DNA of 64,000 bases from positions 1,922,001-1,986,000 of the forward strand of contig OZ245039.1 in NCBI GenBank assembly GCA_965224095.1, in the 5' to 3' direction. The stretch's first letter is position 1, and the number at the start of each line of letters is the position of its first letter. Of this stretch, positions 53,826 through 62,795 are shown in pieces. The notes under the pieces were generated by a model. The model was not told the origin of the DNA and made no database searches. It saw nothing but the letters and a program-made list of their open reading frames with translations. A program made the translations under genes and the position numbers. Source of the stretch: JBPEWY01 sp965224095. Lineage in GTDB: Bacteria > Bacteroidota > Bacteroidia > Flavobacteriales > Flavobacteriaceae.

Positions 53826-56800
53826 ATGAAAAGAGTTGTTATTATCTGTTTGTTGGTTTTATGGGGCAGTTCTCTCTCTGCTAATCCATGTACGTATGAT
53901 GGGATAACCGAATCTTACGCCAACGGGACCTTCAATTTGATTAATACTAATACGAATAGTGTAATTCAATCTTTAACCACTGGTCAATACATCAATATAT
54001 CCGATCCGTCGGTGGGGAGTTCATTAAACATCCAGGCGGTTCCCGTCATAGGAGGAGTATTTAAAGTACGCTTTACTTCCGATGATGGGTATACACGTAC
54101 CGAAGGAGTGGCGCCTTACGCTTATAAAGGAGACAGCTCCGGAGATTATTACCCGTGGACTCCATCGGTGGGAACACTCACCATCACTGTGGAATATCTG
54201 GATAGCACCGATGGAATCCTGGCCACTGATACACTGATCCTTCACTTTATCAATACCTCCTTTGCCGCCTATCACCTGATCAATGCCACTACGAATAGTG
54301 TAATTGATGCAATTAGTGACGGAGAGAGTTTTAATTTATCTGTGGTAGGTAACTCTTTGAACATTCAATCGGTACCCTCAGCCAGTGTGGGCAGTGTAGT
54401 TTTTAGCTCCGATGACGGATGGGGCCAAACAGAGAGTAATGCTCCATATGCCTACAGGGGTGATGTGTCAGGTAATTATAACAGTTGGATCCCTTTAGTG
54501 GGAAACCTTACTATCACTGCCTCGTACTACTCGGGTAGTAGTGGTACCGGAACTCTTTTAATCCGCGAATCTTTTCAAATAAGTTTTACCAGTGGAGGAG
54601 ATACCCAGCCACCAAGTGTTCCTTCGGGGCTTACTTCCACCAGCGTGGAACCCACCAGTATTCACCTGATCTGGAATCCATCAACCGATAATGTAGGAGT
54701 TACCGGTTATGAGGTGCTTAAAAACGGTGTATTGGAAACCACCGTTAGGGGAACTCAGTATACCTTAACAGGATTATCTCCCAATACAACCTATAGCATC
54801 ATCATAAGAGCCTTTGATACATCGGGGAATAAGAGTAGCTTTAGTTTGGCTTATCACAAGGCTACGGCAGCTCCTTTAGCTTATACGCCACCCACACTAA
54901 GTAATGAAAACTACATCTACTCCAGAGTGTATCAACGCCCCCTTACCGACCCTTCCCAGCTCTCTTATCAGGACGATGTAATTGAACAGGCAACCTACTT
55001 TGACGGATTGGGAAGAACCAAGCAGGAAATTGCCATTCGCAACAGTGGAATGCGTGCCACCTTAACCAATGTATCGGAATGGGTAATGGACTGGAGTGTG
55101 GGAACAGGATCGACAGCTTTTTACAACGTAAACGGTCAAAACTCAGAAAATGAAAGACTGTTAGGGAAGGATCCGTTTAACCGTACTTCCCTCCTTTGGA
55201 AATGTGGTAATGACATAGCTAGTGATGCCGACGGAGGTTGGAAAACTGATTATTTTAATATAAATAAACAAGTGGGCTACCGCTATAGCGTATGGGTGAA
55301 GCGAACAGGATCGCATGACGGAATTACTTATCATGGAGCTCTCAATCTTAACAATCTGGATGGTACGGCAAATAATAATCCTTATTTCTGGTATGGAGAC
55401 CTTCCCCAGTTGGATACCTGGTATTTATTGGTAGGTGTTATTCATCCGGAGAATTACACCGGTGGAGATACCGGTATTAGCGGCGTATATGACTTACAGG
55501 GAAATAAAGTACTGGACGGGACTGAGTATACCTGGGAAGCAAACGTTACAGTATCTGTGTTTCGCAGTTTCTTTTATTACAGCACTAATACCAGTACCAA
55601 GCAATATTTTTGGAATCCAGTACTTCAAAAACTGGATGGTAGTGAAGCCCCGCTAAGTACTTTGTTGGAAGATCCTGGTAAAACCAAAGATGTTATAACA
55701 CATGTTGAGTATGATGTTCTTGGCCGGCAGGAAAAACAATGGCTTCCTTATAGCTCAACCCAGGATAATGGAGCCTATGTAACCAATGCCCGATTGTCAA
55801 CGGAAGCTTTTTACAACACCCCAAAATATGAAAATACCCTAAATGCATATTCGGAAATGCTGTTTGACGGGTCGCCTTTAAATAGGGTTGTAGAGCAAGC
55901 TGCTCCGGGAAATGCCTGGAAAGAAGGTATTTCCGAAGAACACACGCAGCGAATTCAGTATGACCTCATTGAAAACGCCGATCAGGTTCGCAACTTTACT
56001 GTTAAATATACCAATGGAATTCCGGAACTTATAGACAACGGCTACTATGTGGTGGGAGAATATGTAACACAGGGAGCTTTAAATGCCGCTACTCTTTTTA
56101 AGGTGGTTACCAAAAATGAAAACTGGATTCCGGCCGATGGAAATGATAATACAGCGCAGGAATTTAAAGACTTCCGGGGAAAGCTCCATGTTAAAAGGGT
56201 TTTTAATAATGGAGAAAAACACGATACTTATTACGTGTTTGATAATTACGGAAGGCTTTGTTACGTGATCCCTCCCAAAGTAAATGTGGCCGATGGTATA
56301 TCTGCTGTTGAATTAAATGAACTCTGTTACCAATACGTTTATGATGCCAGACACCGGCTTATTGAGAAAAAAATACCGGGAAAAGGCTGGGAATATCTTG
56401 TTTATAATACGTTGGACCAGGTGGTGTTAAAACAAGACCCCAATCTCAGGGCTAATAACCAATGGCTTTTTATTAAATACGATCGTTTCGAACGGGAAGC
56501 CTATACCGGTATTACTATTAACCCGGCTTCCCGGGCTTCTCTTCAAAACTCAGCAAATAATACCTCTACTTACACCTGGTATGAACAACGTAGCTCCGCA
56601 CAAACCATTGCCGGAACCACTTTGCATTATACCAATACCACTATTCCCTTAAACGTAACCGAGATACACACCATCCAATATTATGATGATTACGATTTTG
56701 ATACGGATGGGTTGGGTTTACCTTCTCAAAATTTCGGAGTTACTGTGGTTAACCACAACAATACCCAAAAGCTTAAAACCAAAGATCTGGTTACGGGAAG

Positions 56801-58964
56801 TAAAGTACGAATACTGGGAACCAACTATTGGATTACCACACTAAATGGTTATGATAAAAAGGGAAGGCTTATTTATTCCGTTGAAAAAAACAATTATCTT
56901 AATTCAACGGATATCATCCGCCATAAATTGGATTTTACAGGAAGGATCCTACAAAGCAAGAGCACCCATACAAAGGGAAACTCAGATCCTATAGAAATAC
57001 TAAATACATTTACCTATGACGCTCAGGGGAGATTGGTAAATCATGCTCAATCCGTACAGGAAACTTATGAAAATATTGTACATAACACCTATGACGCATT
57101 AGGGCAGCTTCAGAAAAAAGCGGTGGGTAATACCCAGGAGGCTCCCTTACAAATAGTAGATTATACCTATAATGTTCGAGGCTGGGTAAAAGGAATTAAT
57201 GATGTAAACAATTCGGGTAATGATTTGTTTAACTTCAAACTCACCTATAACGATCCCGATACCGGAGTTCCATTATACAACGGAAATATCAGTCAGACTT
57301 TTTGGAAAACCCTGAATCAGGACCAGGATATCAAATGGTATTCTTATGGCTATGATCATCTGAATCGCTTAGTTAGTGCTACCAGCAACGATGGAAATTT
57401 TAACATCAGCAATATAACATACGATAAAATGGGTAATATTCTAAGCTTATCACGAGTAGGTCATCTGGTTGCCCAACCCATTTTAGGAACGCCAGGGCAT
57501 TTTGGTGCCATGGATCTTCTGGATTACGATTATGATGCCGGAAATAAATTGTTAAAAGTAACTGATTCCGGAAACCAAACCTATGGTTTTAAAGATGGAG
57601 CTAATACTTCACAAGAGTATGCATACGATGATAATGGAAATATGATTCGGGATGATAACAAAGGAATTACAGCTGTTTCCTATAATTATTTAAATTTACC
57701 AACACAACTAAGCACATCACAGGGGAATATTCAGTATATTTACGATGCTTCAGGAACCAAATTAAAAAAAGTGGTTACCGAAGGAAGTTCTGCGACAATT
57801 ACCGAGTACGATGGGAACTATGTATATGAAAACAATCAGTTGAAGTTTTTTCATCAATCCGAAGGGTACACGGAACCGGACAATCTGGGAGGCTATCGCT
57901 ATATTTATCAATACAAGGACCATTTGGGAAATATTCGGTTGTCGTATTCCGATTTTGATAAAAATGCAATTATAGATCCGCAAACCGAGATCGTACAAGA
58001 ACATAATTATTATCCATTTGGGTTACAGCACAAAGGGTACAATAACAATGTGGTTCAGGAGTTTAAGTACAAGACATTCCAAGGACAAGAACGTAACGAT
58101 GAACTTGGTTTGAATTGGCTCTCATTTAAGTGGCGTAATCATGACCCGGCCATTGGTAGATTTTTTAATATAGATCCATTGGCAGAAAAGTTTCCTTATA
58201 ATGGGGTCTATAATTTTTCAGAAAACAGAGTTATTGATGGTATAGAACTAGAAGGACTGGAAGTTTTACTCGTAGGCAAATATACTACTGGTAGTGCAGG
58301 AATTAGCGGTTATGCTGGAGGTGGTGTTGTGATTGCTCCAGATGGAGTTTATGGTTTTGGAGAATGGGGTGTAGGCTTTGAAACAAATGTGTCAATATCT
58401 AGTGAAGTTGGAGTTACATTTTATCCGACGATGCCTGCTGCTAAATATGCTTCGGGAGAGGGGTATTCCTTAGGGGTTAATGCAAATGTTGGATTAATAG
58501 CAAATGGAACGGCATCTGTAAATGCAGTAGAATCGTCAGGTTATTATGGTGTTAATACTACTTTTGGGGTAGGTGCAGGATTGCCAGGTGTTGTAGCTTC
58601 TGTTAGCGGATACAAAACAAATACAACTCTAAAACCAATATCAGATATAGCTAATAAAACAGTAGCTTTAGACGCTTTAAACACAGCTAAGACAAATTTA
58701 AATGGAACTTATAATTCTTTAGCTTCGGAAAGAAATTCTTTGATAAAACAGCAAAACCACTTAAGAGAAGCAAATAGAAACATTGTTAGTGGTCTCGATT
58801 CTATTACTGATCCAGATAAGAGAAGTGCAAAAATACGAGAACTCAAAGCTAATTTAGATGCATTAAACTCTTCAGAAGCATCTATGAATAATTTGAATGA
58901 AAATATAAACAATGTTAAACAGCAAATAGATCAAATAAATGGAACTATTGATAGTTTAAGATGA
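53826..58964 (+). CDS. RHS protein with Ig-like modules, FN3, DUF6443, RHS core and unclassified C-terminal tip
   Basis: A 1712-aa secreted protein (signal peptide to ~20, SLSAN). Two Ig-like modules (about 35-140 and 143-255; APYAYKGDSSGDY, APYAYRGDVSGNY) match those of the T9SS protein at 15115. A fibronectin III domain follows (about 260-350, VPSGLTSTSVEPTSIHLIWN), then DUF6443 (near 362, IYSRVYQRPLTDPSQLSY), YD repeats and the RHS core (about 1355-1478, YQYKDHLGNIRLSYSDF). The tip of about 234 residues has a glycine-rich, beta-alternating half (YAGGGVVIAPDGVYGFGEWG) and a helical half from about 1615. I see no nuclease, deaminase or ADP-ribosyltransferase motif. The stop overlaps the next start (ATGA). 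The tip is more AT-rich than the shell, as in exchanged tips. Confidence 0.9.
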   Translation: MKRVVIICLLVLWGSSLSANPCTYDGITESYANGTFNLINTNTNSVIQSLTTGQYINISDPSVGSSLNIQAVPVIGGVFKVRFTSDDGYTRTEGVAPYAYKGDSSGDYYPWTPSVGTLTITVEYLDSTDGILATDTLILHFINTSFAAYHLINATTNSVIDAISDGESFNLSVVGNSLNIQSVPSASVGSVVFSSDDGWGQTESNAPYAYRGDVSGNYNSWIPLVGNLTITASYYSGSSGTGTLLIRESFQISFTSGGDTQPPSVPSGLTSTSVEPTSIHLIWNPSTDNVGVTGYEVLKNGVLETTVRGTQYTLTGLSPNTTYSIIIRAFDTSGNKSSFSLAYHKATAAPLAYTPPTLSNENYIYSRVYQRPLTDPSQLSYQDDVIEQATYFDGLGRTKQEIAIRNSGMRATLTNVSEWVMDWSVGTGSTAFYNVNGQNSENERLLGKDPFNRTSLLWKCGNDIASDADGGWKTDYFNINKQVGYRYSVWVKRTGSHDGITYHGALNLNNLDGTANNNPYFWYGDLPQLDTWYLLVGVIHPENYTGGDTGISGVYDLQGNKVLDGTEYTWEANVTVSVFRSFFYYSTNTSTKQYFWNPVLQKLDGSEAPLSTLLEDPGKTKDVITHVEYDVLGRQEKQWLPYSSTQDNGAYVTNARLSTEAFYNTPKYENTLNAYSEMLFDGSPLNRVVEQAAPGNAWKEGISEEHTQRIQYDLIENADQVRNFTVKYTNGIPELIDNGYYVVGEYVTQGALNAATLFKVVTKNENWIPADGNDNTAQEFKDFRGKLHVKRVFNNGEKHDTYYVFDNYGRLCYVIPPKVNVADGISAVELNELCYQYVYDARHRLIEKKIPGKGWEYLVYNTLDQVVLKQDPNLRANNQWLFIKYDRFEREAYTGITINPASRASLQNSANNTSTYTWYEQRSSAQTIAGTTLHYTNTTIPLNVTEIHTIQYYDDYDFDTDGLGLPSQNFGVTVVNHNNTQKLKTKDLVTGSKVRILGTNYWITTLNGYDKKGRLIYSVEKNNYLNSTDIIRHKLDFTGRILQSKSTHTKGNSDPIEILNTFTYDAQGRLVNHAQSVQETYENIVHNTYDALGQLQKKAVGNTQEAPLQIVDYTYNVRGWVKGINDVNNSGNDLFNFKLTYNDPDTGVPLYNGNISQTFWKTLNQDQDIKWYSYGYDHLNRLVSATSNDGNFNISNITYDKMGNILSLSRVGHLVAQPILGTPGHFGAMDLLDYDYDAGNKLLKVTDSGNQTYGFKDGANTSQEYAYDDNGNMIRDDNKGITAVSYNYLNLPTQLSTSQGNIQYIYDASGTKLKKVVTEGSSATITEYDGNYVYENNQLKFFHQSEGYTEPDNLGGYRYIYQYKDHLGNIRLSYSDFDKNAIIDPQTEIVQEHNYYPFGLQHKGYNNNVVQEFKYKTFQGQERNDELGLNWLSFKWRNHDPAIGRFFNIDPLAEKFPYNGVYNFSENRVIDGIELEGLEVLLVGKYTTGSAGISGYAGGGVVIAPDGVYGFGEWGVGFETNVSISSEVGVTFYPTMPAAKYASGEGYSLGVNANVGLIANGTASVNAVESSGYYGVNTTFGVGAGLPGVVASVSGYKTNTTLKPISDIANKTVALDALNTAKTNLNGTYNSLASERNSLIKQQNHLREANRNIVSGLDSITDPDKRSAKIRELKANLDALNSSEASMNNLNENINNVKQQIDQINGTIDSLR

Positions 58965-59332
58965 GATTAAATACTGAGATTAAATATTTATTAATGCTTT
59001 TCTTTCAAAAAAATGACTGGGGCTATTTAGTATTGTTGTTTTTCTTTTTAACAAGTCCTGTTTACTACTATTTTTCATTTACTAAGTTAATAGAGATATC
59101 AAAATATCTTAAAAATAATCATTTAGATTTTTATGAAAAAAATTTAAGTACAAGAAGATATAAGTCTTTGTGGTTAATTTCAATACCGCTTTTTGGTTTT
59201 TTAAACGATATGAAGCAGTTGAAGGATAATGAAGCTTTATCTTTAGCTAATCATCTTAAAAGGCTTTCTAATTATAGTTTTCTAAGTTTTATAGTGAGCT
59301 TTATCTTAATGCTAGTATTAGTTGCTTTCTAG
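58961..59332 (+). CDS. Small membrane protein, putative immunity to the RHS tip
   Basis: A 123-aa protein whose ATG overlaps the RHS stop (ATGA), the same coupling seen in island A. Three hydrophobic segments are visible: about 19-41 (WGYLVLLFFFLTSPVYYYFS), 68-82 (YKSLWLISIPLFGFL) and 103-123 (YSFLSFIVSFILMLVLVAF), with basic loops between them. A membrane-embedded immunity protein suggests that the cognate tip acts on or in the membrane, in contrast to the soluble partner of the nuclease tip. No family is recognised; the assignment rests on position. Its 3' end overlaps the convergent lipoprotein gene by 15 bases. Confidence 0.7.
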   Translation: MRLNTEIKYLLMLFFQKNDWGYLVLLFFFLTSPVYYYFSFTKLIEISKYLKNNHLDFYEKNLSTRRYKSLWLISIPLFGFLNDMKQLKDNEALSLANHLKRLSNYSFLSFIVSFILMLVLVAF

Positions 59333-59839
59333 TGAGAAAGAGTCTATAATATTATTGATGATATTAGTTTGCTTTTGAAACTTGTCTTTGGAAGTTGTAA
59401 TGCTTATATCATAGAAAAGGCTATCCTTAATGAAAATAATTTTTTTCCATTGTGTTTTTATATTAACGACATCAGCTTCACACACATATATAATAGCTTT
59501 TTGTTTTCTAAATTCTTCTTTCTTTTTGGTTAAGATTTTAGTGTTTTTATACTCATTGCTGTCTTTCCATTCTTGTTCGGTAAGCTCTCCTCTAATGTCG
59601 AGAGGAATGTCGTAATTGTTTTTTACTGAAACGGAAATATTCGTCATAACATTTTTTCTGTCGTTTTCTAAAGGTTCATAAGCCAACACTTGACTTTGTG
59701 TGGATTTATCTGCAATTCTCCAGTTATATGGGTAATCAAAGGAAAATCCGTATTGCGTGTCAAGATAGGTTTTTGTTCCACTGCTACAGCTAAATAGTAT
59801 AGCTATTGTTATGAGAGAGATTGTAATTCTTTTTATCAT
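59318..59839 (-). CDS. PsbP-like lipoprotein
   Basis: A 173-aa protein with a lipobox AILFSC (Cys near 18), then TYLDTQYGFSFDYPYNWRI, the opening of PsbP-related/DUF1795-type domains (a beta-sandwich found in many surface lipoproteins). It starts 2 bases after the stop of the XRE regulator gene on the same strand, so both form an operon. Its position facing the RHS immunity gene hints at an accessory role in the same system, but many PsbP-like lipoproteins are unrelated to toxins. Confidence 0.8.
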   Translation of the reverse strand: MIKRITISLITIAILFSCSSGTKTYLDTQYGFSFDYPYNWRIADKSTQSQVLAYEPLENDRKNVMTNISVSVKNNYDIPLDIRGELTEQEWKDSNEYKNTKILTKKKEEFRKQKAIIYVCEADVVNIKTQWKKIIFIKDSLFYDISITTSKDKFQKQTNIINNIIDSFSLESN

Positions 59840-59841
59840 TA

Positions 59842-60177
59842 TTACGATGCGATAGATTTAAGTTTTACGGCTTTGATTAGATTATCAATAACGTAGAAAA
59901 GGTGGTTCTTGTCTTCCTCAGGCAAATGTTCAATATCCTCAATACGTTTTAAAACATCTTTATCGTAATTGGATAATTGACCCTCGCCAATAAGATAATC
60001 AACTGTTACATCAAAAGCCTTGGCCATTTTTAGAAGCACCTCTATTGATGGCGCATTATCGTTGCGCTCGTACTTGCCAATCATCACACGAGAAGAACCA
60101 ATCTCTTTGGCCAAATCCTCTTGCGGCCAGTTTTTAGCTTTACGAAGCTCTATTATTTTGCTTCCAATGTTTAGCAT
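59842..60177 (-). CDS. XRE-family transcriptional regulator, paralogue of the one in island A
   Basis: A 111-aa protein with an HTH_3 domain (IIELRKAKNWPQEDLAKEI, MIGKYERNDNAPSIEVLLKM, VTVDYLIGEG) and a helical tail (YDKDVLKRIEDIEHLPEEDK). It shares its start (MLNIG), domain layout, tail motif and length with the regulator at 23436-23774. Both face an RHS toxin/immunity pair. It leads an operon with the PsbP-like lipoprotein. Its -7 box is at 60214-60221. DNA targets are not known; its own promoter is the first place to look. Confidence 0.9.
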   Translation of the reverse strand: MLNIGSKIIELRKAKNWPQEDLAKEIGSSRVMIGKYERNDNAPSIEVLLKMAKAFDVTVDYLIGEGQLSNYDKDVLKRIEDIEHLPEEDKNHLFYVIDNLIKAVKLKSIAS

Positions 60178-60213
60178 ATTTATCTAAAGGATACTAATTC
60201 TAATGTATACAAG

Positions 60214-60221
60214 CAAAAATA
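60214..60221 (-). promoter_or_regulatory. Candidate -7 promoter element of the second XRE regulator
   Basis: On the minus strand this is TATTTTTG, matching TAnnTTTG, 37 bases upstream of the ATG at 60177, the same spacing as in the paralogous regulator of island A. Confidence 0.5.
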
Positions 60222-60396
60222 GTAAATAAAATTATCCAAAGAAGCTATGGTTATTTATTTGAAACCAAAAAGACACTTTTGTATCAAATGTTTACCATTC
60301 TAAAACTTATTAACAATGCTATAAACTACCAATCCAGATGATTACGAATACACAACCAAAAACCAAAGTAATACATTGTTTTAATACATTCAATAG

Positions 60397-60904
60397 GACT
60401 TGTATAATGACAATCAAGTAGAGAAATTTACACGAAAGATTGCAGAAAGGTTGGGGATTGGGACAAGTGTGGCATGAAGAATATTACAGGAACTTACCAA
60501 AGAGTTAGAAAATTATAGGTTTTTATTGATTTACCAATGCGAAAAGGAAAACCAATCTTACTACAAAGAGCTATCAGCTCCTTAAGAAAAAAGAACTATC
60601 AAATTTTTACATCTAAAAAATCTACTCAAACGAACCAATGGTTTAATCGGAAAGTCTAGAGTTATTAGCAAAGAACACAACAGGCAAACAATGTATTTGA
60701 CCCTCACCAGCAGAAAAATTAATAATCTTTTTCATTGCATCAACCCCTATAGGGTCAATCTTAATCGAAGGTTTAGACGGAGCAGAAATTATACTTTATC
60801 CTTTGAGAGAACAACAACCTAAATTCTTAGATTATAAAGCAAGTCTTAAATATTTAAGTAGTTATTTACACTTAGCTCAACTTAAAACCAAAACAAAAGA
60901 ATGA
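60397..60904 (+). pseudogene. Decayed gene, possibly a winged-helix type regulator
   Basis: Protein-like sequence is scattered over different plus-strand frames. First comes NDNQVEKFTRKIAERLGIGT, an internal TGA, then RILQELTKELENYRFLL and CEKENQSYYKELSAP. In another frame NGLIGKSRVISKEHNRQTMY follows, and in a third PIGSILIEGLDGAEIILYP up to TGA at 60902-60904. The first part resembles an HTH recognition region (RKIAERLGI). Frame changes and stops argue for an inactivated gene. The family is uncertain. Confidence 0.4.
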
Positions 60905-61010
60905 TAAACTCATTTAGCTTCAGCCATCTTATCCGGTAACTGGTATTTATATTGGAAGTTTATTTCTGCTTATCGCCTAATTTTCTTTACATTAGTAATC
61001 AAAAATCTTC

Positions 61011-61451
61011 CTAACTAAACCAAAGCTCGTATGGAATTCTACTGAGAATAAGCAGTAATCCCAATCCGTAAAACAAAGCTATTTTTCCGAATTTCTTTTT
61101 TGAAGCCTCGATCTTTTTATGTTTACTCCAACCTATCGTAATTAATATAATAGCCAGTATATTGGTAAAAGGATGCTCTACCAAAAGCTGTCTTAGCAAG
61201 CTGTTACTCATTACTTCTCCGCCTATTTCACTCCATTGTGCAAACCGCGGGGATACAAAATACAGGACAAGCCCCAAGAGGAGTTGAATATGCGAAAAAA
61301 TAAGTGCAAATAAATTAATGCGAAGGTCTTTATGAAACTTATATTCTTTATTGCCGGTATACCCGATCAGGGCATTTATAACGGCTAAGGCCAGTATTAA
61401 AATAGTTAAATAAGCCCAATAAGAGTGTAGTGTTAAAATGGTATTGTACAT
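61011..61451 (-). CDS. Small polytopic membrane protein, cytochrome-b-like
   Basis: A 146-aa protein with four predicted transmembrane helices (about 8-30, 43-68, 90-108 and 121-141). Histidines lie near helix ends (LHSYWAYL, FSHIQLLLG, VEHPFTN), which could ligate heme as in small b-type cytochromes, but the ligands are not certain. Homologues in flavobacteria are usually annotated as cytochrome B or uncharacterised membrane proteins. It lies 21 bases downstream of the endonuclease I gene on the same strand. Confidence 0.75.
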   Translation of the reverse strand: MYNTILTLHSYWAYLTILILALAVINALIGYTGNKEYKFHKDLRINLFALIFSHIQLLLGLVLYFVSPRFAQWSEIGGEVMSNSLLRQLLVEHPFTNILAIILITIGWSKHKKIEASKKKFGKIALFYGLGLLLILSRIPYELWFS

Positions 61452-61472
61452 AGTTTTATGGTGTTTTCAATA

Positions 61473-62549
61473 TTATTGCCATTTGTTTTCCGCCGGGGTT
61501 CCGCCCCAGATTAAAGTTGCCAGGTACGGATTATCAATAAACGGATTTCTGTTTCCCTGAGCTCCTTCAATAACATTATTCCTCTGGATCTCGAAACTTG
61601 AAACCGGATCGGCGGCATTCCATTCCAGAAACAGATTGAGGTTTCCCACTTTACTTATTTCTTCTCCGTAGCGCACATTCAGATAAAGAATCATCCGGGC
61701 TACATCGCCTCGCCACTCATCGCCGGGATACCATTGTTCATTTTCAAGCTTATAAGACCCGCTGCCATCGGTAAACGGGTAATTAAGTCGCATTTCATTT
61801 ACACCGGCATCACAGGCTCTCAAATGATGCAAATCGGTAACAGCTGCATCACTTTCTAATCGTGATTGCGGAAATACATGCTCGGTATTAAAGGTCTGGG
61901 TGGGATACGGATTGGTTCCGGAAGTATACTCCTCCCAGTACCGGCTTTCTCCGCTATACATTAAAATTACATTATCGGTGTTATTTTCATCCTCATCGGC
62001 ATTATACAGGTAATTATGCCGTTGTCCATAAGAAAGGATCGTAGTATGATGGGCCACCGTATGATCTTCCAACTGTTCGAAATTAAGTGTCTGATCTGAC
62101 GTCATGAACAGGTCTTCATAATACCCGATGATTTCTGCCGGCACATTAAATACTATAGGTTCCAGCACCTGAATGGTTACCGTAGCATCAGAACAATCCG
62201 GTGGATTAGCATTATTACAAATTGTATAGCTAAATGAATCTTCTCCCGTAAATCCATTTACAGGAGTATAAATATATGTTTCATTTCCATTATCTTCAAT
62301 AATCCCTCCTTGTACACTTTTGGTATCAAAATAAGTAATTCTTGAGTCTTTTATTTGTAAATCATTCAGTAATAAATTGGAAAGAACAATCTTCTTATTT
62401 CTTATCGAAACAAGAAAATCATCTTTAGCAATTGGTTTTTCCCTTAATAGCATTGGGTCATCTCCTTTTGTACATCCAAAAAATAGTATACAAGCGAGAA
62501 CCCTTAAAAGCTTTTTATTTCGGAATATAAAATTAATATAGGTATTCAT
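61473..62549 (-). CDS. Secreted endonuclease I family protein (lipoprotein)
   Basis: A 358-aa protein. A lipobox-like ILFFGC (Cys near 26) follows the N-terminal hydrophobic stretch. An Ig-like/cadherin-like domain of the Big_9 type (about 38-128, IYTPVNGFTGEDSFSYTIC) precedes the endonuclease I domain (about 140-357, PF04231), with the signature NTEHVFPQSRLESDA, DLHHLRACDAGVNEMRLNYP and GDVARMILYLNVRYG. The His-Asn residues of this signature bind the catalytic metal. It should cleave DNA outside the cell or in the periplasm. With the two EEP proteins upstream it makes three different nuclease types within 22 kb. Confidence 0.93.
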   Translation of the reverse strand: MNTYINFIFRNKKLLRVLACILFFGCTKGDDPMLLREKPIAKDDFLVSIRNKKIVLSNLLLNDLQIKDSRITYFDTKSVQGGIIEDNGNETYIYTPVNGFTGEDSFSYTICNNANPPDCSDATVTIQVLEPIVFNVPAEIIGYYEDLFMTSDQTLNFEQLEDHTVAHHTTILSYGQRHNYLYNADEDENNTDNVILMYSGESRYWEEYTSGTNPYPTQTFNTEHVFPQSRLESDAAVTDLHHLRACDAGVNEMRLNYPFTDGSGSYKLENEQWYPGDEWRGDVARMILYLNVRYGEEISKVGNLNLFLEWNAADPVSSFEIQRNNVIEGAQGNRNPFIDNPYLATLIWGGTPAENKWQ

Positions 62550-62755
62550 TTAAGTTTTTATCGATTTTGTAATACCTCATTTAATTCAGTAAGGAAGTTT
62601 TCTTAAAACCTAATATTTAACAAAAAAGAAACCAACATAAGTTATTAATTTTCATTTCAAATATTACGGAATACATCTTTTACTAAACCTAAGTTAAGCA
62701 ATTAAAAAAGTTAATATGCTTAACGTTGTCTTTATAAAAACTAATCTGAAAAAAC

Positions 62756-62781
62756 AAAACCCCCAGAGTACTGGGGGTTTT
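62756..62781 (-). terminator. Intrinsic terminator downstream of the TonB receptor gene
   Basis: AAAACCCCCAG (62756-62766) and CTGGGGGTTTT (62771-62781) form a perfect 11-base stem with an AGTA loop. It lies 14 bases beyond the receptor stop at 62796 when read on the minus strand. Confidence 0.88.
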
Positions 62782-62795
62782 CACTATAATCTGTT

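Larger units (their letters stand above)
60178..61010. other. 830-base region without an intact gene
   Basis: Apart from the regulator promoter at 60214-60221 and the decayed coding sequence at 60397-60904, I see nothing supportable. It is AT-rich and looks like scar sequence at the end of accessory island B. Confidence 0.5.
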
